Shown one piece after another: positions 54,132 to 62,382 of a stretch of DNA of 64,000 bases. Source of the DNA: Streptomyces fuscichromogenes. GTDB lineage: Bacteria > Actinomycetota > Actinomycetes > Streptomycetales > Streptomycetaceae. The stretch spans positions 20,205 to 84,204 of the forward strand of contig NZ_BMML01000036.1 of the NCBI RefSeq assembly GCF_014645815.1, in the 5' to 3' direction. The notes under the pieces are model-generated. The model ran no database searches and was not told the origin of the DNA. It worked only from the letters and a program-made list of their open reading frames with translations. Numbering within the stretch: the stretch's first letter is position 1; each line of letters opens with the position of its first letter. The position numbers and the translations under genes were made by a program.

Positions 54132-54171
54132 CACGAATGTTCGTGACTAGCCACCGCGCAGTCACTGCGCG
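54132..54171. promoter_or_regulatory. Two inverted repeats between NRPS1 and AspH-like gene
   Basis: The 293-base divergent region holds CACGAATGTTCGTG (54132-54145) and CGCGCAGTCACTGCGCG (54155-54171). The repeat centres are about 24 bases apart, lying 55-95 bases before the AspH-like start. They are candidate operators for one of the cluster LuxR regulators. Apart from these and the promoters, the region shows no gene. Confidence 0.5.
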
Positions 54172-54226
54172 AATATCGGTGACCGAACCCCTCGGCCGCC
54201 CTCGATTCCCGTTACGGAGTGGGCAC

Positions 54227-54916
54227 ATGACGCCCGAAATCGATCCCGCTTGCGCAGAGATAAGACGTGCGCACGACTCGGGTTCGACAGACCGGGTCGA
54301 GGAAATGCTGTACGGCGGCGGCGAGAACCGGCACCCTCTTCAGAAGGATGCCAAATGGATTCTGCCGGGGATCAGTTCACGCCCCTGGCACGACCCCTAC
54401 GAACACCGGGAGATCGAACCGGTCGTGCGCGCCTTCGAGACGGCGCACTCGGCCGTCAAGGCAGAACTCACCGTGGCCCGGGAGAAACGCCGCAAGGAGT
54501 TCGCGGACTACGAGCACTACCTGATGCGCCAGCAGAACTGGCAGGCCCGGTACCTCTTCAGGTCCGGACAGCTCGTTCCCGAGTCGGCCGAGGTGGTCCC
54601 CGTCGCCATGCGGGTGCTCACCACGGAGGCCGTGGACACGGGCAAGCACTGTCCGCTGCTGGAGGCCCACTTCTCGACCCTGCTGCCGGGGGCGGCCATC
54701 AAGCCGCACTGCGGCATCCGGGTGGCCGACGAGGCCCGGGAGTGGAAGGAGGGCGAGTGTCCGCTCTTCGACTACTCCTTCGAGCACGAGGCGTGGAACC
54801 ACGGCACACGGCCCCGTACCTGTCTGCTCGTGGACCTGTGGCACCCGGAGACTACGCTCCCCGAGCGTGCGGCCCTCACCGCTCTCGTCACCGAGATCCG
54901 CCGTCTGACCGCCTGA
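54227..54916 (+). CDS. Aspartyl/asparaginyl β-hydroxylase family protein with internal deletion
   Basis: This is a 229-residue protein. It has NRHPLQKDAKWILPGISSRP, LLEAHFSTLLPGAAIKPHCG and FDYSFEHEAWNHG, then LLVDLWHPE, all AspH-family blocks. His161 (KPHCG) and His187 (FEHEAW) correspond to the two iron ligands and Arg197 to the C-terminal 2-oxoglutarate Arg. The two His residues are 26 apart, against 46 in human AspH: the GPTNxRLRxHLGL segment with the other 2-oxoglutarate Arg is missing, and KPHCG runs straight into CGIRV-like sequence. ATG 54227 has GGAG seven bases upstream. It is divergent from NRPS1, so a role in tailoring was likely once. Activity is doubtful. Confidence 0.78.
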   Translation: MTPEIDPACAEIRRAHDSGSTDRVEEMLYGGGENRHPLQKDAKWILPGISSRPWHDPYEHREIEPVVRAFETAHSAVKAELTVAREKRRKEFADYEHYLMRQQNWQARYLFRSGQLVPESAEVVPVAMRVLTTEAVDTGKHCPLLEAHFSTLLPGAAIKPHCGIRVADEAREWKEGECPLFDYSFEHEAWNHGTRPRTCLLVDLWHPETTLPERAALTALVTEIRRLTA

Positions 54917-54978
54917 CCAGGCGCCCCGGACCCCTGTGGCGCCGACGGCTCATCGGCCGGCCGGCCTCCGGTGTGGCC

Positions 54979-55794
54979 TCACCCCGCGTGCGTCGAGAAC
55001 AGTCCGCCGGTCGGGCCCTGCTTGTCGCCGCCCTGCGCCTTCTTCAGGGCGTTGGCGAGGCTCTCGATGGTGAGCGACTGGAGGATCACCCGGCCGTTGC
55101 CCTCCAGGGTGGCCAGGGAGAGTCCCTCGCCGCCGAAGACGGCGTTCATGAGGCCCTGGCGGTTGAGGCCGCCGACGCGCTGGACGCCGTACTGGATGCC
55201 CTCCTCGAAGGCGACGACGCAGCCCGTGTCGACCTCGATACGGCCGCCGAAGTCGGCGGGGTTCAGGTCGATGAAGTTGCCCGCGCCGGCGATGATCACG
55301 GTGCCGTGGCCGGTGAACTTCTCCAGGACGAAGCCCTCGCCGCCGCTCATGCCGGTACGGCCGCCGGCGAAGGCGATGCCGAACTCGACGGTGGACTCGG
55401 CCGCGACGAAGGCGTCCTTCTCGGCGAACCACGCGCGCGTGCCGTTCAGCTCCAGGGCGCGCATCTCGCCCGGGAGCACGCCCGCGAAGCCGACGGTGCC
55501 CTCGCCGCCCTGGGAGGTGAAGTACTGGAACGCCAGCGACTCGCCGGCGAGCATGCGCTGGCCGACCTGCATGGCGGTGCCCATGGCCTGGCGCAGCATG
55601 CCGCCCATGCCGCCACCACTGCCGCCCTGGGCCTGCCCGCCGCTGCCCTGCGGGCCGCTCAGCCGGGTCTCCATGGTCACGTTCGTCGTCTTGAACAGGA
55701 ACTTGCCGGCCTCGCAGTAGACGGTCTGGCCGGGGTGGAGGTTCACGATCGCCATCTGCATGGCGTTGCCGACGATTTCTTGCTGAAGGGTCAC
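54979..55794 (-). CDS. AIM24 family protein
   Basis: This is a 271-residue cytosolic β-helix-type protein. It starts MTLQQEIVGNAMQMAIVNL, has YCEAGKFLFKTTNV, a Gly/Met/Gln-rich loop, and repeats of β strands such as GEGFVLEKFTGHGTVIIAGA and FGGRIEVDTGCVVAFEEG. This is the AIM24 family (mitochondrial biogenesis AIM24 homologues, common in Streptomyces with unknown function). GTG 55794 is the start. It is downstream of alc with an 82-base gap on the same strand and is probably independent of allantoin use. Confidence 0.85.
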   Translation of the reverse strand: MTLQQEIVGNAMQMAIVNLHPGQTVYCEAGKFLFKTTNVTMETRLSGPQGSGGQAQGGSGGGMGGMLRQAMGTAMQVGQRMLAGESLAFQYFTSQGGEGTVGFAGVLPGEMRALELNGTRAWFAEKDAFVAAESTVEFGIAFAGGRTGMSGGEGFVLEKFTGHGTVIIAGAGNFIDLNPADFGGRIEVDTGCVVAFEEGIQYGVQRVGGLNRQGLMNAVFGGEGLSLATLEGNGRVILQSLTIESLANALKKAQGGDKQGPTGGLFSTHAG

Positions 55795-55876
55795 GGGAGA
55801 AGAACGTAGCGGGTGGCCCGGCGGTTCCCTTCGCCCGCCCGGGGTGGGGAGTGCCGGTCAGGGTGGGAGATGCCGG

Positions 55877-56989
55877 TCAGGACAGCTCGCGGTGCCTTGT
55901 CACCAGCGCCGCCGCTCCCGCCTCCGTCGGGGACCCGAACAGTCGCAGCCGCGAGATTCCGCCGTCCGGGAAGATGTCCACGCGCGCGCGCGTGGCGACG
56001 GCGGGGGCCGGGAGCAGGAAGCGGTGGTTCGTGTCCGGCTGGAGGCGGGTGCGCGGGAGCAGCTCCGTCCAGGGGCCGTCCTCGCCGTCCCGCACCGACA
56101 CCGACGCCCAGCCCGCGCTGTTGCCCTTCAGGTACGCCGTGTCGATCTCCAGGGCCCTGATCCGGGACTGGGCGGCCAGACGGTAGCGGATCCAGTCGTT
56201 GCCCAGGTCGCGGCGGCGGCGCGTCTCCCAGCCGTCGTCCATCTTGCGGGAGCGGCCCGGCTGGATGGTGTTGGTGGCCGGCGAGTAGAAGAGGTCGGAG
56301 GCGTCCTCCACCTGGCCGCCGTTCTCCAGGGCGACCACGTCGAAGGTGCCGAGCACGGCGAGCCACTCGGGGTCGGGCACGACCTCGCCGTGGACGCGCA
56401 GGCGCGCGATGCCGCCGTCGGGGTGCTGGTTGACGCGGAGGTGGGTGAAGCGCTGTTCGACGGAGACGGTGAAGCCGTTCGCCGCGTGGCCGCCGACGGG
56501 GGTGCGGGGGACGAGCGTCGTCCACTTCACGTCGTCGCCGAGGAGTTCCGCCGGGGACGACGCGCCGGCGACCGTCGTGCCCTCGACCGACACCGCCTGC
56601 GGGTAGTTGCCGCGGAAGTGGGCCGTGTCGACGACGATCCCGCGGACGACACCGGCCGCGCCCAGCCGGACCAGGGCCCAGTCGTGGTCCTCGGCGGTGG
56701 GCCAGGGGTGGCCGGCCGAGACCCCGCGGCGGCGGCGCGTCTCCCAGCCGTCCATGATCTTGCCCTTGTGCCCGAAGTGCTCGGGGTCGAACTCGGCCCG
56801 CCCGGGGACCAGCAGGTTCTCCCGCTCGGCGAAGAACTCGTCGTTGGCGGCGACGACCGCGCCACCGAGCTGCCGGGCGGCGAGGTCGGCGTACCGGGTG
56901 AAGGGGAAGCCGGCGGTGCGGTAGTCCGCGTACGGGTCGCCGCCGGCGTAGGGGCGCGCGTCGCCGGTGAAGGTCGGGATCGCCGTCAA
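55877..56989 (-). CDS. alc: Allantoicase
   Basis: This is a 370-residue enzyme made of two similar halves, each with a KxMDGWETRRRR-type motif (KIMDGWETRRRR and KMDDGWETRRRR) and a RxHPDGGIxRLR-type motif (NQHPDGGIARLRV and FPDGGISRLRLFG). These are the allantoicase signature repeats. It hydrolyses allantoate to ureidoglycolate and urea. The start is TTG 56989, with AAAGGAAG upstream; no ATG or GTG fits. It follows allB by 35 bases in the same operon. Ureidoglycolate leads to glyoxylate, which the nearby aceB product can use. Confidence 0.92.
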   Translation of the reverse strand: MTAIPTFTGDARPYAGGDPYADYRTAGFPFTRYADLAARQLGGAVVAANDEFFAERENLLVPGRAEFDPEHFGHKGKIMDGWETRRRRGVSAGHPWPTAEDHDWALVRLGAAGVVRGIVVDTAHFRGNYPQAVSVEGTTVAGASSPAELLGDDVKWTTLVPRTPVGGHAANGFTVSVEQRFTHLRVNQHPDGGIARLRVHGEVVPDPEWLAVLGTFDVVALENGGQVEDASDLFYSPATNTIQPGRSRKMDDGWETRRRRDLGNDWIRYRLAAQSRIRALEIDTAYLKGNSAGWASVSVRDGEDGPWTELLPRTRLQPDTNHRFLLPAPAVATRARVDIFPDGGISRLRLFGSPTEAGAAALVTRHRELS

Positions 56990-57024
56990 AGGTCTTCCTT
57001 TCGGGCCGTTGCGGGTGCGCAAGG

Positions 57025-58365
57025 TCAGTGGGTGCGGGTGAGGAGGCGGCCCTTCGGGGGTGTGAACTCGCCGTCCGCGACGATGCGTTCGCCGCGCAGC
57101 CAGGTGGACTTCACGACGCCGTACAGGGTCTTGCCCGCGTACGCGGTGACCCGGTTGCGGTGCTGGAGGCCCGCCGGATCCACAGTGAAGGTCTCGTCGG
57201 GTGCGAGGACGGCGAAGTCGGCGTCCCGGCCCACCGCGATGGCGCCCTTGCGGTCGTCCAGGCCGGCCAGCGCGGCCGTGCGGGCCGACATCCAGCGGAC
57301 CACGTCCTCCAGACCGTGACCGCGCCTGCGCGCCTGCGTCCATACGGCGGCGAGGCTGAGCTGGAGGCCGGAGATGCCGCCCCAGGCGGTCGCGAAGTCG
57401 CTCGTCTTGAGGTCGGCGGTGGAGGGCGAGTGGTCGGTGACCACGCAGTCGACGGTGCCGTCGGCCAGCGCCTGCCAGAGCAGGTCCTGGTTGGCCGCCT
57501 CCCGGATGGGCGGACAGCACTTGAACTCGCTGGCGCCGTCCGGGACCTCCTCGGCGGTCAGGGTGAGGTAGTGCGGGCAGGTCTCGACGGTGAGCCGGAC
57601 GCCGTCCGCCTTGGCCGCCGCGATCAGCGGCAGCGCGTCGGAGGAGGACAGGTGCAGGACGTGCACGCGTGCGTGCAGGCGTCTCGCCTCGGCGATCAGC
57701 TGGGCGATCGCCGTGTCCTCCGCGCCGCGCGGGCGGGAGGCGAGGAAGTCGGCGTACTTCGGGCCGCCCTGCTGCGGGGCGGCCGCCAGGTGCCGGGGGT
57801 CCTCGGCGTGCACGATCAGCAGGCCGTCGAAGGAGGCGATCTCCGCCAGCGACCGGGCCAGCTGCCGCTGGTCGAGATGCGGGAACTCGTCCACGCCGGA
57901 CGGCGACAGGAACGCCTTGAAGCCGAAGACGCCGGCCTCGTGGAGCGGGCGCAGGTCCTTGACGTTGTCCGGCAGCGCGCCGCCCCAGAAGCCGACGTCG
58001 ACGTGTGCCTTGTCGGCCGCGACCCGTTGTTTGACGTGCAGGTTCTCGACGGTCGTGGTCGGCGGGAGGGAGTTGAGCGGCATGTCGACCAGCGTGGTGA
58101 TGCCGCCGGCCGCCGCCGCGCGGGTGGCGGTCCAGAAGCCCTCCCACTCGGTGCGGCCGGGGTCGTTCACGTGGACATGGGTGTCGACCAGGCCGGGCAG
58201 CAGGACGTCGTCGCCGAGGTCCGCCAGGCGGGCGCCCTCCGGGACGGGGGCGTCGTACGGCAGTACGGCCGTGATCGTCCCGGCGGACACGGCGACCGAG
58301 GCGGCCCGTGTCCCCTCCGGGGTGATGACGCGCGTCGAGCGCAGCGCCAGTTCAGCGTCGGACAC
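57025..58365 (-). CDS. allB: Allantoinase
   Basis: This is a 446-residue cyclic amidohydrolase. Metal motif LPGLVDTHVHVNDPGRTEWE, the carbamylated Lys region GFKAFLSPSG, HAED, LHLSSSDAL and VVTDHSPS are all present. It opens the hydantoin ring of allantoin to allantoate. GTG 58365 is the start. It is divergent from allR, across a 274-base region with four operator-like repeats, and forms an operon with alc. The gene order alc-allB/allR matches the known Streptomyces allantoin locus. Confidence 0.93.
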   Translation of the reverse strand: MSDAELALRSTRVITPEGTRAASVAVSAGTITAVLPYDAPVPEGARLADLGDDVLLPGLVDTHVHVNDPGRTEWEGFWTATRAAAAGGITTLVDMPLNSLPPTTTVENLHVKQRVAADKAHVDVGFWGGALPDNVKDLRPLHEAGVFGFKAFLSPSGVDEFPHLDQRQLARSLAEIASFDGLLIVHAEDPRHLAAAPQQGGPKYADFLASRPRGAEDTAIAQLIAEARRLHARVHVLHLSSSDALPLIAAAKADGVRLTVETCPHYLTLTAEEVPDGASEFKCCPPIREAANQDLLWQALADGTVDCVVTDHSPSTADLKTSDFATAWGGISGLQLSLAAVWTQARRRGHGLEDVVRWMSARTAALAGLDDRKGAIAVGRDADFAVLAPDETFTVDPAGLQHRNRVTAYAGKTLYGVVKSTWLRGERIVADGEFTPPKGRLLTRTH

Positions 58366-58394
58366 CCGGACCCCTCTCCCTGCCGCCGATTTAC

Positions 58395-58429
58395 TTCCGC
58401 GAAACGGGATTTACACCCGCGTAACGGAA
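58395..58429. promoter_or_regulatory. Pair of AllR-operator candidates on the allB side
   Basis: TTCCGCGAAACGGGA (58395-58409) and ACCCGCGTAACGGAA (58415-58429) are 15-base imperfect palindromes, 20 bases apart start to start, lying just upstream of the allB GTG. Same motif family as 58524, 58545 and 60642. Confidence 0.6.
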
Positions 58430-58523
58430 TTCAACGTTCTGTTGAAGGAGTCTTCACTCCCGCTCCCGTGCCGTCAAGGGCACACTGCGCCTTCAGGGCC
58501 CCGGAAGCGTATGCTCTGGACCT

Positions 58524-58559
58524 TTCCACAAAGCGGAATTATTATTCCAGCAAGCAGAA
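58524..58559. promoter_or_regulatory. Pair of AllR-operator candidates on the allR side
   Basis: TTCCACAAAGCGGAA (58524-58538) and TTCCAGCAAGCAGAA (58545-58559) are 21 bases apart, 80-115 bases before the allR start. Spacing by two helical turns would place bound dimers on one face. Confidence 0.65.
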
Positions 58560-58639
58560 CGTAGCTACGTACCACCAGGGAGTCAACCGGCTGCCGGGTA
58601 GGCTTCTGCCCTTCCCGCCAGTCCCGAAAGGAACGCGCC

Positions 58640-59425
58640 GTGCCGACGTCCAGCGCCAGCACCAACGACTCCGCCAGGTCCGGCGGGGTCCAGTCCCTAG
58701 AGCGCGCCTTCGATCTGCTGGAGCGGATGGCGGACGCGGGCGGCGAGGTGGGCCTCAGCGAGCTGTCCGCGAGCAGCGGGCTGCCGTTGCCGACGATCCA
58801 CCGGCTGATGCGGACCCTGGTCGTCTGCGGCTATGTGCGGCAGCAGCCGAACCGGCGGTACGCGCTCGGGCCGCGGCTGATCCGGCTCGGCGAGTCGGCG
58901 TCCCGGCTGCTCGGCACCTGGGCCCGGCCGTATCTCGCGCGGCTCGTCGAGGAGACCGGGGAGACGGCGAACATGGCGCTGCTCGACGGCGACGAGATCG
59001 TGTACGTGGCGCAGGTGCCGTCGAAGCATTCGATGAGGATGTTCACCGAGGTGGGGCGGCGGGTGCTGCCGCACTCCACAGGGGTGGGCAAGGCACTGCT
59101 GGCGAACGTGCCGGATGCCGAGGTGCGCGCGCTGCTGGGGCGGACCGGGATGCCGGCGGCGACCGAGAAGACGATCACCACTCCGGAGGGGTTCCTGACG
59201 GCTCTGGCGGAGGTACGGCGGCTGGGGTACGCCGTGGACGACAACGAGCAGGAGGTGGGGGTGCGGTGCCTGGCGGTGTCCGTGCCCGATTCGCCTACCG
59301 CGGCGGCCGTTTCGATCTCCGGGCCGGCGGGGCGGGTGACCGAGGCGGCGGTCGAGAAGATCGTGCCGGTGCTGCAGCAGGTGGCGGTCGAGTTGTCCCA
59401 GGCGCTGGCGAGTTCGGGAGCGTAA
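58640..59425 (+). CDS. allR: IclR-family repressor of allantoin genes
   Basis: This is a 261-residue IclR regulator. The N-terminal winged helix has SLERAFDLLERMADAGGEVG, LPLPTIHRLMRTLVVCGYV and RYALGPRLIRLGESA; the effector domain has ETGETANMALLDGDEIVYVA, HSTGVGKALLANV and VDDNEQEVGVRCLAVSV. GTG 58640 has GAAAGGA upstream. IclR proteins of this locus (AllR) bind glyoxylate-type or allantoin-type effectors and repress allantoin catabolic genes. Five related palindromes in the window fit its target sites, including its own upstream region. Confidence 0.9.
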   Translation: MPTSSASTNDSARSGGVQSLERAFDLLERMADAGGEVGLSELSASSGLPLPTIHRLMRTLVVCGYVRQQPNRRYALGPRLIRLGESASRLLGTWARPYLARLVEETGETANMALLDGDEIVYVAQVPSKHSMRMFTEVGRRVLPHSTGVGKALLANVPDAEVRALLGRTGMPAATEKTITTPEGFLTALAEVRRLGYAVDDNEQEVGVRCLAVSVPDSPTAAAVSISGPAGRVTEAAVEKIVPVLQQVAVELSQALASSGA

Positions 59426-59463
59426 GGGGCAGGGCCGGCACGAGCGTCGGCGGGTGCGGGCGG

Positions 59464-59508
59464 GTGCGTGGTTGCTCGCGCAGTTCCCCGCGCCCCTTCC
59501 GGGGCGCT
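59464..59508. repeat. Dispersed hairpin element, copy 2
   Basis: This block reads GTGCGTGGTTGCTCGCGCAG then TTCCCCGCGCCCCTTCCGGG and GCGC, matching copy 1 at 24594-24640. It sits between convergent allR and the DUF5955-like gene and could be a bidirectional terminator. Confidence 0.7.
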
Positions 59509-59795
59509 CAGGCTCTCGGCGTTTGACCGAACAGGTCCACCGCCTGGCGCACCTCCGACAGACCCCGGGAAAGGGCGCTCATCGAACCGATCGCGCCCGC
59601 GATCAGTAACAGCGAGCGGCGCAGGCGCGGGATCTCCGGGATGCCGCCCGTCGCCATCGCCGCCAGCGCCGCCAGCTCGTCCTCGGCTATCGCGCGGTCC
59701 GGGAACTCGGCCGGATGCGCGGCCAGTTCGCGGCGCAGCCGGGAGACCGCCGTGCGCAGTTCTGTCACCCTCGGGTCCTCGTCACTGCCGGTCAC
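59508..59795 (-). CDS. Small conserved actinobacterial protein (DUF5955-like)
   Basis: This is a 95-residue protein from GTG 59795 (VTGSDEDPRVTELRTAVSRL). It continues RRELAAHPAEFPDRAIAEDE, a helical stretch, and then LLLIAGAIGSMSALSRGLSE. The pattern fits a small Streptomyces family of unknown function that I associate with DUF5955. It has a helical, partly hydrophobic C-terminus but no clear membrane helix. A start at 59822 is possible. Its stop lies in the hairpin element copy 2. Confidence 0.65.
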   Translation of the reverse strand: MTGSDEDPRVTELRTAVSRLRRELAAHPAEFPDRAIAEDELAALAAMATGGIPEIPRLRRSLLLIAGAIGSMSALSRGLSEVRQAVDLFGQTPRA

Positions 59796-59975
59796 TGGCC
59801 TCTGTCCCAAGCTCCGCAACACAGCTCCCCCCTCACCAGGTACCCCAGGGCGGTGGTCGGGCGCCCGGGGACGCGGGTCAGTAAACGCCCTGCCGTACGG
59901 AAAGCGCTACAGCGCGGACCGAATTTCAGTCCTTCGGAACCGGCCGCCCGCTCCGGCGTCGGGTATGCAGGACGC

Positions 59976-60575
59976 ATGACGGACACGCATGACCAGATCG
60001 CCGGGCTGCTGCTCGCCGCCGGCGGCGGCAGACGGCTCGGCGGGCGGCCCAAGGCGCTGCTGACGCATCGCGGGCGGCCGTTGGTGGAGTACGCGGTCGG
60101 GACGCTGCGCGCGGGCGGCTGCGGGCAGGTGGTCGTGGTGCTGGGGGCCCGCGCGGACGAGGTGCGGGAGCGGGCCGCACTGGACGGTTGCGCGGTCGTG
60201 GAGAACCCGGACTGGACGCGGGGCATGGGGTCCTCGTTGCGGGTGGGCCTGGAGTCGCTCGCCGGGACGGGGGCGCGGGCGGCCCTGGTGTCGCTGGTGG
60301 ACCAGCCGGGGATCGGAGCAGCGGCGGTCGCGCGGGTCGTCGCCGGTTTCCGGGACGAGTCGTCACTGGTGTCGGCCGCCTACGCCGGGGTCCGCGGGCA
60401 TCCCGTGCTGTTCGGCGCCCGGCACTGGGCCGGGATCGCCGCCGGCGCGACCGGGGACCGGGGCGCCCGCGCCTATCTCAAGGCCCACGAGGACGCGATC
60501 ACGCTCGTCGAGTGCGGGGACGTGGCCGAGCCGTACGACATCGACACGGAGGCGGACCTGGGCCACCTTGAGTGA
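59976..60575 (+). CDS. MobA-like nucleotidyltransferase (molybdopterin cytidylyltransferase type)
   Basis: This is a 199-residue protein. The NTP-binding start is GLLLAAGGGRRLGGRPKALL, and VVVLGARADEVRERA, NPDWTRGMGSSLRVGLESL and LVSLVDQPGI follow. The family includes MobA and MocA, which attach GMP or CMP to molybdopterin, and the pucB-type factor that matures xanthine dehydrogenase. ATG 59976 has AGGA upstream. Its place in a purine-breakdown locus, between allR and aceB, fits supply of molybdenum cofactor for xanthine dehydrogenase (inference). Confidence 0.82.
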   Translation: MTDTHDQIAGLLLAAGGGRRLGGRPKALLTHRGRPLVEYAVGTLRAGGCGQVVVVLGARADEVRERAALDGCAVVENPDWTRGMGSSLRVGLESLAGTGARAALVSLVDQPGIGAAAVARVVAGFRDESSLVSAAYAGVRGHPVLFGARHWAGIAAGATGDRGARAYLKAHEDAITLVECGDVAEPYDIDTEADLGHLE

Positions 60576-60641
60576 ACGGGACGGCACCGAGCGCCACCTT
60601 GGTTCGACGCCGAGAATCTCGATGTCAACAAACCATTGAAC

Positions 60642-60656
60642 TTCCACAATGAGGAA
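60642..60656. promoter_or_regulatory. AllR-operator candidate upstream of aceB
   Basis: TTCCACAATGAGGAA matches the 58524 site at 13 of 15 positions. It lies about 100 bases before the aceB start. Directly upstream, TCAACAAACCATTGA forms another short inverted repeat. Confidence 0.6.
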
Positions 60657-60758
60657 ACTAGTATCCACTGCCCAGAAGCGTCTGTCCCTGATAGGGCGCG
60701 CTTCGCTCCGCCCGGAACGACTGGCACCCGGTGCCACCGCTGAAGGAAGTGACCGCTC

Positions 60759-62381
60759 ATGTCCGCACCAGCGCCGTCTCCGCCGGCCGTCGTCGACGCC
60801 GAGCCCCTGCCCCGGCAGGAGGAGGTCCTCACCGACGCGGCGCTCGCCTTCGTGGCCGAGCTGCACCGGCGGTTCTCGCCGCGCCGCGGCGAACTCCTCG
60901 CCCGCCGCGCCGAACGCCGCGCCGAGATCGCCCGCACCTCGACCCTGGACTTCCTCACGGAGACCGCCGCCGTCCGCGCGGACGACTCCTGGCGGGTGGC
61001 CGCCTCCCCCGCGGCGCTGAACGACCGCCGGGTCGAGATCACCGGCCCCACCGACCGCAAGATGACCGTCAACGCCCTCAACTCGGGGGCCCGCATCTGG
61101 CTCGCCGACTTCGAGGACGCCTCCGCGCCGACCTGGGAGAACGTCGTCCTGGGACAGCTGAACCTGATCGACGCCTACACCCGGAACATCGACTTCACGG
61201 ACCCGGCGAGCGGCAAGTCGTACGCACTGCGGCCAAACGAGGAACTCGCGACGGTCGTGATGCGACCGCGCGGCTGGCACCTGAACGAGCGGCACATCGA
61301 GGTCGACGGCGAGCAGGTGCCCGGCGCCTTCGTCGACTTCGGGCTCTACTTCTTCCACAACGCACAGCGGCTGCTCGACCTCGGCAAGGGTCCGTACTTC
61401 TACCTCCCGAAGACCGAGTCGCACCTCGAAGCCCGGCTCTGGAACGACGTGTTCGTGTTCGCGCAGGACCACGTCGGCATCCCGCAGGGCACGGTGCGCG
61501 CCACGGTGCTGATCGAGACGATCACGGCCGCGTACGAGATGGAGGAGATCCTCTACGAACTCCGGGACCACGCCTCGGGGTTGAACGCCGGGCGCTGGGA
61601 CTACCTGTTCTCCATCGTGAAGAACTTCCGTGACGGAGGGCCCCGGTTCGTCCTGCCGGACCGCAACGCCGTGACGATGACCGCCCCGTTCATGCGGGCG
61701 TACACCGAACTCCTGGTCCGCACCTGCCACAAGCGCGGCGCGCACGCCATCGGCGGCATGGCGGCCTTCATCCCGTCCCGCCGCGACCCCGAGGTCAACA
61801 AGGTCGCCTTCGAGAAGGTCCGCGCCGACAAGGACCGCGAGGCGAACGACGGCTTCGACGGCTCCTGGGTCGCCCACCCCGACCTGGTCCCGATCGCCAT
61901 GGAGTCCTTCGACAAGGTCCTCGGCGACCAGCCCAACCAGAAGGACCGGCTGCGCGAGGACGTCCACGTCGAGGCCGCCGACCTGATCGCGGTCGACTCG
62001 CTGAAGGCAAGGCCGACCTACCCGGGTCTGGTCAACGCCGTGCAGGTGGGCATCCGTTACATCGAGGCGTGGCTGCGCGGGCTCGGCGCGGTGGCCATCT
62101 TCAACCTCATGGAGGACGCGGCCACCGCGGAGATCTCGCGTTCGCAGATCTGGCAGTGGATCAACGCCGGTGTCGAGTTCGAGAACGGCGAGAAGGCCAC
62201 CCCGGAGCTGGCCCGCAGGATCGCCGCCGAGGAACTCGCCGCCGTCCGCGCGGAGATCGGCGACGAGGCCTTCGCGGCCGGCCACTGGCAGCAGGCCCAC
62301 GACCTGCTGCTCACCGTCTCCCTCGACGAGGACTACGCGGACTTCCTGACGCTGCCCGCGTACCAGCAGCTGCGCGGCTGA
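60759..62381 (+). CDS. aceB: Malate synthase A
   Basis: This is a 540-residue malate synthase of the A type. It has NSGARIWLADFEDASAPTWE, VMRPRGWHLNE, FYLPKTESHLEARLWNDVF and the C-terminal RSQIWQWINAGVEFENG. It condenses glyoxylate and acetyl-CoA to malate. ATG 60759 has GAAGGAAG upstream. Glyoxylate arises from allantoin through alc and allB, so aceB is the carbon outlet of the pathway; the operator candidate at 60642 supports shared control by AllR. Confidence 0.94.
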   Translation: MSAPAPSPPAVVDAEPLPRQEEVLTDAALAFVAELHRRFSPRRGELLARRAERRAEIARTSTLDFLTETAAVRADDSWRVAASPAALNDRRVEITGPTDRKMTVNALNSGARIWLADFEDASAPTWENVVLGQLNLIDAYTRNIDFTDPASGKSYALRPNEELATVVMRPRGWHLNERHIEVDGEQVPGAFVDFGLYFFHNAQRLLDLGKGPYFYLPKTESHLEARLWNDVFVFAQDHVGIPQGTVRATVLIETITAAYEMEEILYELRDHASGLNAGRWDYLFSIVKNFRDGGPRFVLPDRNAVTMTAPFMRAYTELLVRTCHKRGAHAIGGMAAFIPSRRDPEVNKVAFEKVRADKDREANDGFDGSWVAHPDLVPIAMESFDKVLGDQPNQKDRLREDVHVEAADLIAVDSLKARPTYPGLVNAVQVGIRYIEAWLRGLGAVAIFNLMEDAATAEISRSQIWQWINAGVEFENGEKATPELARRIAAEELAAVRAEIGDEAFAAGHWQQAHDLLLTVSLDEDYADFLTLPAYQQLRG

Positions 62382-62382
62382 C

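Noticed and set aside
54010..54228. 72-codon minus-strand frame in the NRPS1/AspH spacer
   Set aside because: Arg-rich translation, no Shine-Dalgarno, and it covers the inverted repeats and promoter region.
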